Source: Anaerolineae bacterium (GTDB lineage Bacteria; Chloroflexota; Anaerolineae; Aggregatilineales; Phototrophicaceae). Taken from it: a stretch of DNA of 64,000 nucleotides. The stretch covers positions 1 to 64,000 of the forward strand of contig JAIOHM010000221.1 of NCBI GenBank assembly GCA_019912965.1, written 5' to 3'. The position numbers and the translations under genes are program-made. Shown here one piece after another: positions 42,648 to 50,326 of the stretch; position 1 is the stretch's first letter; every line of letters starts with the position of its first letter. The notes under the pieces are model-generated. The model ran no database searches, was not told where the DNA came from, and saw nothing but the letters and a program-made list of their open reading frames with translations.

Positions 42648-43160
42648 TTACGACCCCACCCGCTTCTTATCCCGCAGGTTCTTGAGCTTGTAACCCAGAT
42701 TGGCTTTCATCTTTGTCGGATAACCCGCAACATTGGAATGCCCATTCCCGTTAGCAGGTTTACGGCTCTCCGCCTCCACCGCCCAGTTACGGTATTCCCC
42801 ATTCTCATTGGAGTGCCCATTCCCGTTTCCGTTCGTCACCCCTTTGGAGTGTCCATTCCCATTGCCGTTGGAATGTCCATTGCCATTGGAACTATGCCCG
42901 TTCCCATCGCCGTTCCCGTTGGAATGCCCATTGCCGTTCCCGCTGGCTGGCTTGGAATAATCTTCTCCCTCAATCTGCCAACTGTGAGGCTGGCTGATTG
43001 GGCCGGATTCGTCGAAAGGATCGCTCTCAAATGTGTCTAGCACAAACGTAACCAAAACCGGGTACCGATAGTTTGAATAATCACGAGCCGTTGGTGGACA
43101 TTTGATATCAAAAGTGTCGTGGCCGGGACATCCCGGCTTGCCGCAGTAGTACATGCTCAT
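42648..43160 (-). CDS. Asn/Gly/His/Ser-repeat protein with N-terminal Cys cluster
   Basis: 170 residues. The N-terminal ~60 residues hold CGKPGCPGHDTFDIKC, a possible metal knuckle. Residues ~72-140 are a low-complexity array of GNGHSN / NGNGNGHSK units whose DNA repeats too (ATTCCCATTGCC-type). The C-terminus is basic (KLKNLRDKKR). No family recognised. The His-rich repeat could bind metal or be a flexible linker. GGGAACGGGGC precedes ATG 43160; a second ATG lies two codons later. Confidence 0.6.
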   Translation of the reverse strand: MSMYYCGKPGCPGHDTFDIKCPPTARDYSNYRYPVLVTFVLDTFESDPFDESGPISQPHSWQIEGEDYSKPASGNGNGHSNGNGDGNGHSSNGNGHSNGNGNGHSKGVTNGNGNGHSNENGEYRNWAVEAESRKPANGNGHSNVAGYPTKMKANLGYKLKNLRDKKRVGS

Positions 43161-43245
43161 GCCCCGTTCCCTTTCCTGATAATTTAGTGATAATTGCGTT
43201 AGAAAAACCTATAAATTCAGCATAAAGAACTTGTAAAAACTACAC

Positions 43246-43297
43246 CACCCCCGGTTTCTGGGGGGAATCTAACGTAACCTTACTAACCGTTTTAACG
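43246..43297. promoter_or_regulatory. C5 hairpin plus ACCGTTTTAAC motif upstream of the 43383 gene
   Basis: ACCCCC...GGGGGG can pair; then two TAACGTAAC copies flank AACCGTTTTAACG. The same hairpin-then-ACCGTTTTAAC order occurs at 46468-46502. Confidence 0.4.
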
Positions 43298-43382
43298 TAA
43301 CCCCCATATTTGTGGGTAGAAAAAAACAGAAACTTGCACTAATGTTCTAAATAGTAAGATAATAGCTTGCGGAAAAATTACA

Positions 43383-44096
43383 ATGACACAACTAAACCTG
43401 TATGAACCACCAAAACCTGATCCCAAAGATACAACTCACAGTATTGTTATGAGTCTTGTCTCAATCGGAATGTTCGATGCTCCCGGAATAATTCAAAAAT
43501 TGTTACCCCCTCCGATAGAAAAACGTCGAAACGAGTGGTTCCAAAGAATAGCTGATGGGTTAAATGAACTTCAGAACAAGGTCGATGGCTTTTCAATTGA
43601 GAATTTGACGGAAAATCAGGCATTTATTAGCACCCTGATTGAATTAACATTCATGGCTGTCGCGTCACACGAACAAGAACGACTTGACGCTTTACGAAAT
43701 GCTGCGCTTAATATGGCTCTACCTCATGCACCTGAAGATATACGGCGAAAAATGTTCATTGAATGGTTAGAGGAAATGACACCTTGGCACTGGAAAATAT
43801 TAAACGTCTTTTATGTCAATAATCTATCCGGTCTCATTCTCGATCTTGATGACCAAGATTGGATCATAAACCTCCATCTTGGGAAATTAGGCATACTCAT
43901 CCAAGAAATGTATCCAGAAATGATGGGTAATGATCTCATTTGTACTCAGATCATAAAATATTTACATAATCGAGGACTTATTGGAAACAAGTTTCCCGAT
44001 TTTGGATTGGCAACAAAACTGGATCATGCACCACAAATCTCCAGCTTAGGAAAAGAATTTCTGAGATTTATCACATCGCCTCTTGAACAATCTTAG
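43383..44096 (+). CDS. Hypothetical protein in an AT-rich patch
   Basis: 237 residues, soluble, mostly helical, no recognised motif. The middle reads 'EDIRRKMFIEWLEEMTPWHWKIL' (given here in fragments of a helix pair), the C-terminal part has a winged-helix-like feel ('LHNRGLIGNKFPDFGL') but this is weak. Codon use and base composition are distinctly AT-richer than the neighbours, as is the 220-bp upstream spacer; this suggests transfer. GGAAAAATTACA precedes the ATG without a strong Shine-Dalgarno. Confidence 0.55.
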   Translation: MTQLNLYEPPKPDPKDTTHSIVMSLVSIGMFDAPGIIQKLLPPPIEKRRNEWFQRIADGLNELQNKVDGFSIENLTENQAFISTLIELTFMAVASHEQERLDALRNAALNMALPHAPEDIRRKMFIEWLEEMTPWHWKILNVFYVNNLSGLILDLDDQDWIINLHLGKLGILIQEMYPEMMGNDLICTQIIKYLHNRGLIGNKFPDFGLATKLDHAPQISSLGKEFLRFITSPLEQS

Positions 44097-44266
44097 ACAG
44101 ATTGAGTCAAAATCAACTGTCTACACTCTCTATATTATCTTCGATAAATTCTTCCCCATCTTCCCTCTGTGTCTTGGCGATTGAAATTCCTTTTCCAAAT
44201 CCGAACACGAACCTTAACCGCGTAGTATTCCCTACATATCCAGATTACAATGGAGGGAATCGTTCG

Positions 44267-44854
44267 ATGTTGGCCGAAAAGCAAACCCCTATGACTGATT
44301 TTACGCCTCAGCCGTACTGTGTTGTCGAGTCGCCTGAACAGATTAAAGCCTTCACCGATCCCTTGCGCGTTCGTGTCCTCGGCATTCTGCGCCGCCGCGC
44401 TGCCACCAACCAGCAGATAGCTGATGAACTGGGCGAAACCCATGCCAAAGTGCTGTATCACATCCGCTTTTTGCTGAGTGCTGGACTCATCAAATTGGTG
44501 GAAACACAGGTAAAAGGCGGAAATGTCGAAAAATACTACCGTGCCGTTGCCCAAATCTTCGACATCCGTCCAGCACCCGGCGATGTTCAGCGGGATGTAG
44601 CGCTCATTAAACCCGTGCTTGACCGCATCCGCGCTGAAATGCTCGCCAGCGTGATGTTGTTCCCATCAGAAGTCGCCTACTTCCACAACCGCACGGCCCA
44701 CCTGACGCCCGAACAACTGGAAGCATTCAATAAACGCCTGCTTGACCTGATTGCCGAATACTGGCAGCCGGAACAATCCGATAATCCCAATGCCGTAGAA
44801 GTACGCTTGGGCGCTTTTATGTACCGTGACCCCGGCGACCTGATGCACGAATGA
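44267..44854 (+). CDS. ArsR-family winged-helix transcriptional regulator
   Basis: 195 residues from ATG 44267, chosen for GGAGGG at 44252-44257; an upstream open frame (from 44102) has no site. The wHTH domain (~20-95) reads 'IKAFTDPLRVRVLGILRRRAATNQQIADELG' in family style, then 'HAKVLYHIRFLLSAGLIKLVE' as recognition helix and wing. The C-terminal ~90 residues are a helical effector domain with no metal-Cys motif. Its target may be itself or the secreted hydrolase just downstream (inference). Confidence 0.85.
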   Translation: MLAEKQTPMTDFTPQPYCVVESPEQIKAFTDPLRVRVLGILRRRAATNQQIADELGETHAKVLYHIRFLLSAGLIKLVETQVKGGNVEKYYRAVAQIFDIRPAPGDVQRDVALIKPVLDRIRAEMLASVMLFPSEVAYFHNRTAHLTPEQLEAFNKRLLDLIAEYWQPEQSDNPNAVEVRLGAFMYRDPGDLMHE

Positions 44855-44988
44855 CCGTAGCCCAATCGCCGCCTTCGCGTCTTGGTCTGCCCATCCAAAT
44901 CCCCTACAATATGTTTAAGCACAAGGTTGTGGGATCAAAAACCGTTTGTAGAAAAAATGATGTACTGCTCTCAAAAGGAGATTTTGGA

Positions 44989-46434
44989 ATGCAAAAATGG
45001 TTGGTGCTGCTGCTGATCGTGCTGCTGGGTATGCTGCCCGCTGCTGCCCAGGATGAAACCATACAAATCACCTGGCCGCCTCCGGTGTATGTGGTGGCCG
45101 GAACTGTCGAGGTGCGCGGCACAGTCAACCCACCCGATTTGCAAGCCTATTTTCTGGAAGCCGCCGACTACAATGCTGCTCAACCTGTTTGGCTGCCCAT
45201 CACCCTCCCCACGACCAGCGCCGTTGTGGATGGTGTCATCGCCTCGTGGCAAACCGGGCTGCTCCCAGATGGTGTCTATCAACTGCGACTGAACGTCCAG
45301 CGGCGTGCGGGCGAGAATATTTTCGCGGTCGTCGGCCCAATACGAATTGCCAACACGCTCGAAATCCCCGAAGGCGAAACGGTTATCACGCAGCCTCCGA
45401 TTGTGGTATCTCCCACCGAAGAAGCCATCGTCAGTGCCGAACCTACGCTTGTTCCCCGCCCAAATCCGACCAATCAACTGCCGATTCCGGTTGGTGGACA
45501 TGTAACCTATTTTACCGATCCCACCATTGACCTCATGACCAACGCCGGAATGACATGGGTCAAATGGCAGATTCCTTACCTGCTGAACGATACCAATCTT
45601 ATCAACGTTGCCCGCGACCGCATCAACTGGTCACACGCAGCCGGATTCAACGTCCTCCTAAGCATCACGGGCGAAGTGAGCGAACTGCGCGATCTGGGCG
45701 ACGAATACTACCCGCGTTATGCCGAATTTTTGGGGCAAATCGCCGCCATGAATCCCGACGCCATCGAGGTCTGGAACGAAATGAACATCGACCGCGAATG
45801 GCCGAGCGGACGTATCTCCGCCCGCGCTTACGTCGAAATGCTGCGTCAGGCTTACGAATCCATCAAAGCCGTCGATCCACAGGTGATGGTGATTACCGGT
45901 GCGCCTGCGCCGACCGGTTTCTTCGGTGGGTGCGGCACACAGGGCTGTGATGATGGTGATTACTACTTCAACATGGCTAATGCTGGCGCGGCGCAGTATG
46001 CCGATTGTATTGGGGTTCACTACAACGAGGGTATTCTGCCGCCACAGCAGCAGGGTGGCGACCCGCGTGATACCTACCCAACGCGCTATTTTACGCTCAT
46101 GACCAACCGTGCCGCACTGCCGTTCCGGGGCAGCGATATTCCGCTGTGTTTCACCGAACTGGGTTATCTCTCGCCGGAAGGTTACGGCCCGCTGCCGGGG
46201 AATTTTGCATGGGCGACCAGCACCAGCGTCGAGGAACAGGCTACATGGCTGCGCGATGCCATCACCATCGCCTCTGAATATCAGTCCAAACGCATCGCCA
46301 TGATAATCGTTTTCAATGTCGATTTTGATCGTTACGATCAGGAAGACCCACAGGCCGGATATGCCATCATCCGTCCCGATGGTTCTTGCCCCGCCTGCGA
46401 TTCAATCGGTTCGCTCATTACCGGACGCGGGTGA
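44989..46434 (+). CDS. Secreted TIM-barrel glycoside hydrolase-like protein (clan GH-A type)
   Basis: 481 residues from ATG 44989 with AAAAGGAG 8 nt upstream; the frame open to 44851 overlaps the regulator. A clear signal peptide ends at AAAQD. An Ig-like N-terminal domain (~25-125) and Pro-rich linker precede the barrel. Acid/base Glu264 in VWNEMN and nucleophile candidate Glu390 in CFTELGY are in clan GH-A positions (GH5/GH39-like). The substrate is not predictable. Downstream lies the TIR-propeller gene. Confidence 0.78.
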   Translation: MQKWLVLLLIVLLGMLPAAAQDETIQITWPPPVYVVAGTVEVRGTVNPPDLQAYFLEAADYNAAQPVWLPITLPTTSAVVDGVIASWQTGLLPDGVYQLRLNVQRRAGENIFAVVGPIRIANTLEIPEGETVITQPPIVVSPTEEAIVSAEPTLVPRPNPTNQLPIPVGGHVTYFTDPTIDLMTNAGMTWVKWQIPYLLNDTNLINVARDRINWSHAAGFNVLLSITGEVSELRDLGDEYYPRYAEFLGQIAAMNPDAIEVWNEMNIDREWPSGRISARAYVEMLRQAYESIKAVDPQVMVITGAPAPTGFFGGCGTQGCDDGDYYFNMANAGAAQYADCIGVHYNEGILPPQQQGGDPRDTYPTRYFTLMTNRAALPFRGSDIPLCFTELGYLSPEGYGPLPGNFAWATSTSVEEQATWLRDAITIASEYQSKRIAMIIVFNVDFDRYDQEDPQAGYAIIRPDGSCPACDSIGSLITGRG

Positions 46435-46467
46435 GAGCAAATAGGACAAAAGTACGCGCATCTTTCT

Positions 46468-46502
46468 CCCCCAATTTCGGGGGTGGTAACTACCGTTTTA
46501 AC
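46468..46502. promoter_or_regulatory. C5 hairpin plus ACCGTTTTAAC motif upstream of the TIR-propeller gene
   Basis: CCCCC-AATTTC-GGGGG, then 8 nt later ACCGTTTTAAC, 58 nt before the ATG. Mirrors 43246-43297. Confidence 0.4.
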
Positions 46503-46560
46503 ATTGAATGACCTACACTGAGGCTAGAGTGTTTGGCTTCATTCAATACGGACGAGTGAT

Positions 46561-47970
46561 ATGACTCGCTTCTTCATCAGCTACGACCGCGATGACCGCC
46601 CCCTCACCCGCCAGTTGGCCGCTCAACTGCGCCGGGTGTATGGCTTTGATGATGTCTGGTTCGACGAAAACATCTACGGCGGCGCGGATTGGTGGCAGGA
46701 AATCCGTAAGCAAATCGCTTCCTGCGATATTTTCATCTTCCTGCTTTCGGATGAATCGGCCACATCGCCTTACTGCGAAAAAGAGCGCGCTGAGGCCGAA
46801 CGACTGAAGAAGGAAATTCTCCCGGTACGCATCGCCCCGGTGAAGGAAATCCCGCCGCAGTTCCGTCAAATCCAGTATGTGGATATGTCGGAAGGCAAAA
46901 TCACGGTCGAAAACTTTACCGAACTCAACGCCGCTATCCGCCAGATTGCCAAGCGTATGGCAAGCGATACCATGCAGGTGAGGGCAGTCCCCAACCAGCG
47001 CACATCGCGCCTGATATGGGTACTGCTCCCCGTCAGTTTGTTGGCGGTGCTGGTATTAGGATTGGTCATCAGCGCGCCGCAGCGTCCGTTTCAGGGCGAA
47101 ATCACCTACACTTCCGGGCGCACCACCACGGTGGGTTTGTTCGCGGAACAGGGCGGTTTCCCCGGTGTGTTGAGCAATCTGCTAGGGCAGAATCCACGTC
47201 AGATTCCCGGTCAATTCGCTGCCGACTCAAACTTCTCATGGAGGCACGATGGCAGCCGTTTGGCCTTCGCAGCCCAGACGGAAGGCATAAGCCAGTTGTT
47301 CACCATGAACGCCGATGGGGGCGATATACAGCTTCTCAGTGACAATCCAACCGCCGACGACTTTAATCCAGCCTGGTCACCAGATGGATCACGAATCGTG
47401 TTCACCTCCGAACGCGATGGGAATCAGGAAATTTATGTAATCGACGCGGCAGGCGGCACAGCGGTGAATCTCACCAACAATCCCGCCTCGGATGATTCAT
47501 TCGCCGTCTGGTCGCCGGATGGCACACAGCTTGTTTTCGCCTCCAACCGGGATGGCGATTGGGATTTGTACCTGATGAACGCTGATGGCAGCGATCTCAT
47601 CCTGCTCACCGAAAATGATGTTGACGATCAAGCCCCAGTCTGGTCGCCGGATGGTACGCAGCTTGCTTATCAATCCAACCGGGTACGGAAGCTGGGGCCG
47701 GGTAATGTACCGGGTAGCGGTGGCAGCACGACTGCCCGCAATTGGGATATTTACATTCTGGTGCTGGATGGTGGTGGCTCGTTCGCCGTAACGCGCAGTC
47801 CGGCGGCAGATCAACGCCCAACATGGTCGCCCGATGGCGCGCAGATTGCTTTTATCTCCGACCGGAACGGGGATAACGATATTTATCTGAAGAATCTGTC
47901 TGATCGCAACCGGGACATTCTGCTGATCGACGAGGTAGAAGGGGTTCCATTCCCGGCATGGCGCTCATAA
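46561..47970 (+). CDS. TIR - transmembrane - PD40 propeller protein (receptor-like)
   Basis: 469 residues. TIR domain 1-~95: RFFISYDRDD, VWFDENI, and SPYCEKE with Glu75 at the catalytic position. A single membrane segment spans ~151-170 (IWVLLPVSLLAVLVLGLVIS), and the remaining ~300 residues are TolB-type PD40 blades (WSPDGSRIVFTSERDG, WSPDGTQLVFASNRDG and so on). With no signal peptide, TIR would be inside and the propeller outside, like a Toll receptor turned round. The ligand and output are unknown. The next gene is a secreted propeller of the same family. Confidence 0.88.
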   Translation: MTRFFISYDRDDRPLTRQLAAQLRRVYGFDDVWFDENIYGGADWWQEIRKQIASCDIFIFLLSDESATSPYCEKERAEAERLKKEILPVRIAPVKEIPPQFRQIQYVDMSEGKITVENFTELNAAIRQIAKRMASDTMQVRAVPNQRTSRLIWVLLPVSLLAVLVLGLVISAPQRPFQGEITYTSGRTTTVGLFAEQGGFPGVLSNLLGQNPRQIPGQFAADSNFSWRHDGSRLAFAAQTEGISQLFTMNADGGDIQLLSDNPTADDFNPAWSPDGSRIVFTSERDGNQEIYVIDAAGGTAVNLTNNPASDDSFAVWSPDGTQLVFASNRDGDWDLYLMNADGSDLILLTENDVDDQAPVWSPDGTQLAYQSNRVRKLGPGNVPGSGGSTTARNWDIYILVLDGGGSFAVTRSPAADQRPTWSPDGAQIAFISDRNGDNDIYLKNLSDRNRDILLIDEVEGVPFPAWRS

Positions 47971-48061
47971 ACAACCCCTCAATTCAGGGGATTGCGACAG
48001 GCATCGCGTAGTATAAAGTTGTAGGGACAGGCTGTGTTCGTGTCCTAATGTGAGGTACTTG

Positions 48062-48961
48062 ATGAACATCCAGAATCAGTGGCGCAGATCATTTGTAGGT
48101 TTAATGCTGTTCTGCCTGCTGTTGATGACAGGCGCAGCCCAGGCTCAGGATGATGCAGGCATCATAGTCTTCATGTCCGACCGGGACGGCGATTGGGAGA
48201 TTTACGCCATGCTCCCGGATGGTTCTCGCCTGACACAATTGACCGACAACACGGATGGCGATTATTACCCTGCCGTTTCCCCGGATGGCACGCTCATCGT
48301 TTATGCCTCAAATAACGATGGTGAGCGCGATCTGTATTTAATGGATGCCAGTGGCAATGTCCTGACTCAGCTTACCGCCAACAGCGCCGACGACATCAAC
48401 CCGGCCTGGTCACCAGATGGCACACAGATTATCTATGCTTCAGATGCCGATGGTGATTTTGATATTTACAGCATCGACCTGAATACGGGTACCTCCATCC
48501 AACTGACGGATAACGACACCAATGATTGGTCGCCTGTTTATTCACCGGACGGAACGCAGATTGCCTTTGCCTCTGACCGTGCGGGCGATTTTGAAGTCTA
48601 CGTGATGAACGCTGATGGCATCCGCGCCCGTAACCTGACCGATAATCCCAATGATGACAGCACCCCGGCCTGGTCACCAGATGGCACACAGATTGCCTTC
48701 GCCTCTGACCGCGATGGTGATCTGGATATTTTCGTGATGTCCGCCGATGGCAGTGCCGCCCAACCTTTGACTGATAATGATTCCGACGATCAATATCCAT
48801 CCTGGGGGCCAGAAGGCGCGCAAATCGCCTACATTGCCAACGAAAGTGGCGATAACAAAATTTATGTGATGGATTCTGATGGCAGCAATCCCGCCCCTAT
48901 CACCTCTAATTCTGGCGAAGATTGGTCACCCTGGTGGTGGTGGCAAGGAACAGCCTCATGA
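48062..48961 (+). CDS. Secreted TolB-like PD40 propeller
   Basis: 299 residues from ATG 48062 (TGAGGTA upstream; in-frame GTG 48050 overlaps it). Signal peptide ending AQAQD; then about six PD40 blades ('SDRDGDWEIYAMLPDG', 'WSPDGTQIIYASDADG'...). The blades resemble the exterior half of the preceding TIR-TM protein, so the pair may have arisen by duplication. Possible roles are ligand presentation or competition; none is proven. A terminator follows. Confidence 0.85.
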   Translation: MNIQNQWRRSFVGLMLFCLLLMTGAAQAQDDAGIIVFMSDRDGDWEIYAMLPDGSRLTQLTDNTDGDYYPAVSPDGTLIVYASNNDGERDLYLMDASGNVLTQLTANSADDINPAWSPDGTQIIYASDADGDFDIYSIDLNTGTSIQLTDNDTNDWSPVYSPDGTQIAFASDRAGDFEVYVMNADGIRARNLTDNPNDDSTPAWSPDGTQIAFASDRDGDLDIFVMSADGSAAQPLTDNDSDDQYPSWGPEGAQIAYIANESGDNKIYVMDSDGSNPAPITSNSGEDWSPWWWWQGTAS

Positions 48962-49308
48962 TTTCATAAAGATAATCCGAAAAATGTAAAAGGTGCTCTA
49001 TCAGGCCTGTATCGAGCGCCTTTCTGGCTCTGCCCAATCTGCACCTCTACCCACATCACCCCTAACAATATAGTTCCATTGACCCATGCAGATAAGGACT
49101 TTCTAGCCTAAGATTCTTACAATGTCAGGTTATTAAATTATATGTAGAATCTAACCTTTGATTAGTTTTTTGCAAGGTTTAGCGACCTAACATTGGATAA
49201 TAGTGGGGGTAAAGCTCTCCCTTAAAATAGTGAATAGTACCTGAGTCGAGTAACATTCGCGGTTTATTATCGGTATAGTTATGAAGAAACGTAAATGAAA
49301 CCGGATGG
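48962..49308. other. Intergenic region, 347 bp
   Basis: Holds a hairpin terminator (48989-49023) at its left end and an AT-rich stretch (49120-49200) that may carry the SDR promoter. No ORF or RNA gene seen. Confidence 0.6.
48989..49023 (+). terminator. Hairpin terminator after the secreted propeller
   Basis: Stem AAAGGTGCTC / GAGCGCCTTT with a ~15-nt loop, ending in T's. Confidence 0.6.
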
Positions 49309-50220
49309 ATGAAAGCAATGGCGAAAGACCTGATGCGGGATAAAGTAGTGCTGGTGACCGGTGCCACCGATGGCATTGGCAAGGCTGCCGCGTTGGAGTT
49401 AGCGCGTATGGGCGCTCATGTCGTTGTAGTAGGCCGCAGCCGCCCCAAAACCGAAGCCACCCTGAGCGAAATTTATAAAAAATCGGGCAGTACAGCGCTG
49501 GATATGCTGCTGGCTGATCTGGCATCCATAAATGATGTTCGCCGGATCGTGGGTGAATTTCAGGAACGTTATCATCGTTTGGATGTTTTGCTGAATAATG
49601 CGGGCGGCATCTTCGCCCAGCGTCAGCTTTCTGTTGATGGCTACGAAATGACCTTTGCCCTCAACCATTTAAGTTATTTCTTGCCGACCAATTTGCTGCT
49701 GGGCTTGCTCAAAGCCAGTGCCCCGTCGCGCATCATCAATGTAGCTTCGGATGTCCATCGTTTCAGCCCCATCAATTTTAACGATCTGCAAAATGAAACC
49801 AGCTACGGCATCGGTGGCTTCCGGGCTTACGGGCAGTCCAAGCTGATGAATGTGATGTTCACTTACGAACTGGCACGGCGGCTGGAAGGTACAGGTGTCA
49901 CCGCCAATGCGCTGCATCCCGGTTCGGTATCCACCAGTCTTGGCAAAAACAACAAAGGCGTCGTCAAATTTTTCTTCCGTGCCCTTCACCGATTCGCTGC
50001 ATCCCCGGAAGAAGGAGCAGAAACCGCCGTTTATTTGGCCTCTTCGCCGTCAGTTGAAGGCATCACAGGCAAATACTGGGATCGATGCAAGACCATTATA
50101 TCTTCATCCGATTCGTATGATGAAAACGCTATCCAACAACTTTGGGAAATCAGCGAACAACTGACGGGTTTAGCCACACCGCAGCAGACCCCGGAATATC
50201 AGTCTGTGATGATGCAATAG
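49309..50220 (+). CDS. Short-chain dehydrogenase/reductase (retinol-dehydrogenase-like)
   Basis: 303 residues. Rossmann motif VTGATDGIGKAAA (TGxxxGIG, ~17-24), NNAG (~98-101) and the active-site Tyr174-x-x-x-Lys178 in YGQSK. 'NVASDVH' gives the catalytic Ser. The closest style is the RDH/WWOX group using NADP(H). The start may be the ATG at 49309 or 49318. No neighbour identifies the substrate. Confidence 0.9.
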   Translation: MKAMAKDLMRDKVVLVTGATDGIGKAAALELARMGAHVVVVGRSRPKTEATLSEIYKKSGSTALDMLLADLASINDVRRIVGEFQERYHRLDVLLNNAGGIFAQRQLSVDGYEMTFALNHLSYFLPTNLLLGLLKASAPSRIINVASDVHRFSPINFNDLQNETSYGIGGFRAYGQSKLMNVMFTYELARRLEGTGVTANALHPGSVSTSLGKNNKGVVKFFFRALHRFAASPEEGAETAVYLASSPSVEGITGKYWDRCKTIISSSDSYDENAIQQLWEISEQLTGLATPQQTPEYQSVMMQ

Positions 50221-50283
50221 CCCTGAGCTTGAGGATGCTGACGACAATCTGCGCCCAAGATTCTCCCTTTCTCCGCATTGCGC

Positions 50284-50289
50284 TATAAT
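50284..50289 (+). promoter_or_regulatory. Probable -10 of the L,D-transpeptidase gene
   Basis: TATAAT 38 nt before the ATG; the -35 region (TTCTCC) matches only partly. Confidence 0.35.
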
Positions 50290-50326
50290 CAAGCCACAAG
50301 CAGTTGTTCTTCAGGAGATAGACTGG

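Noticed and set aside
42780..42960. CRISPR-like short repeats
   Set aside because: They encode the GNGHSN protein repeats and have no conserved repeat-spacer pattern.
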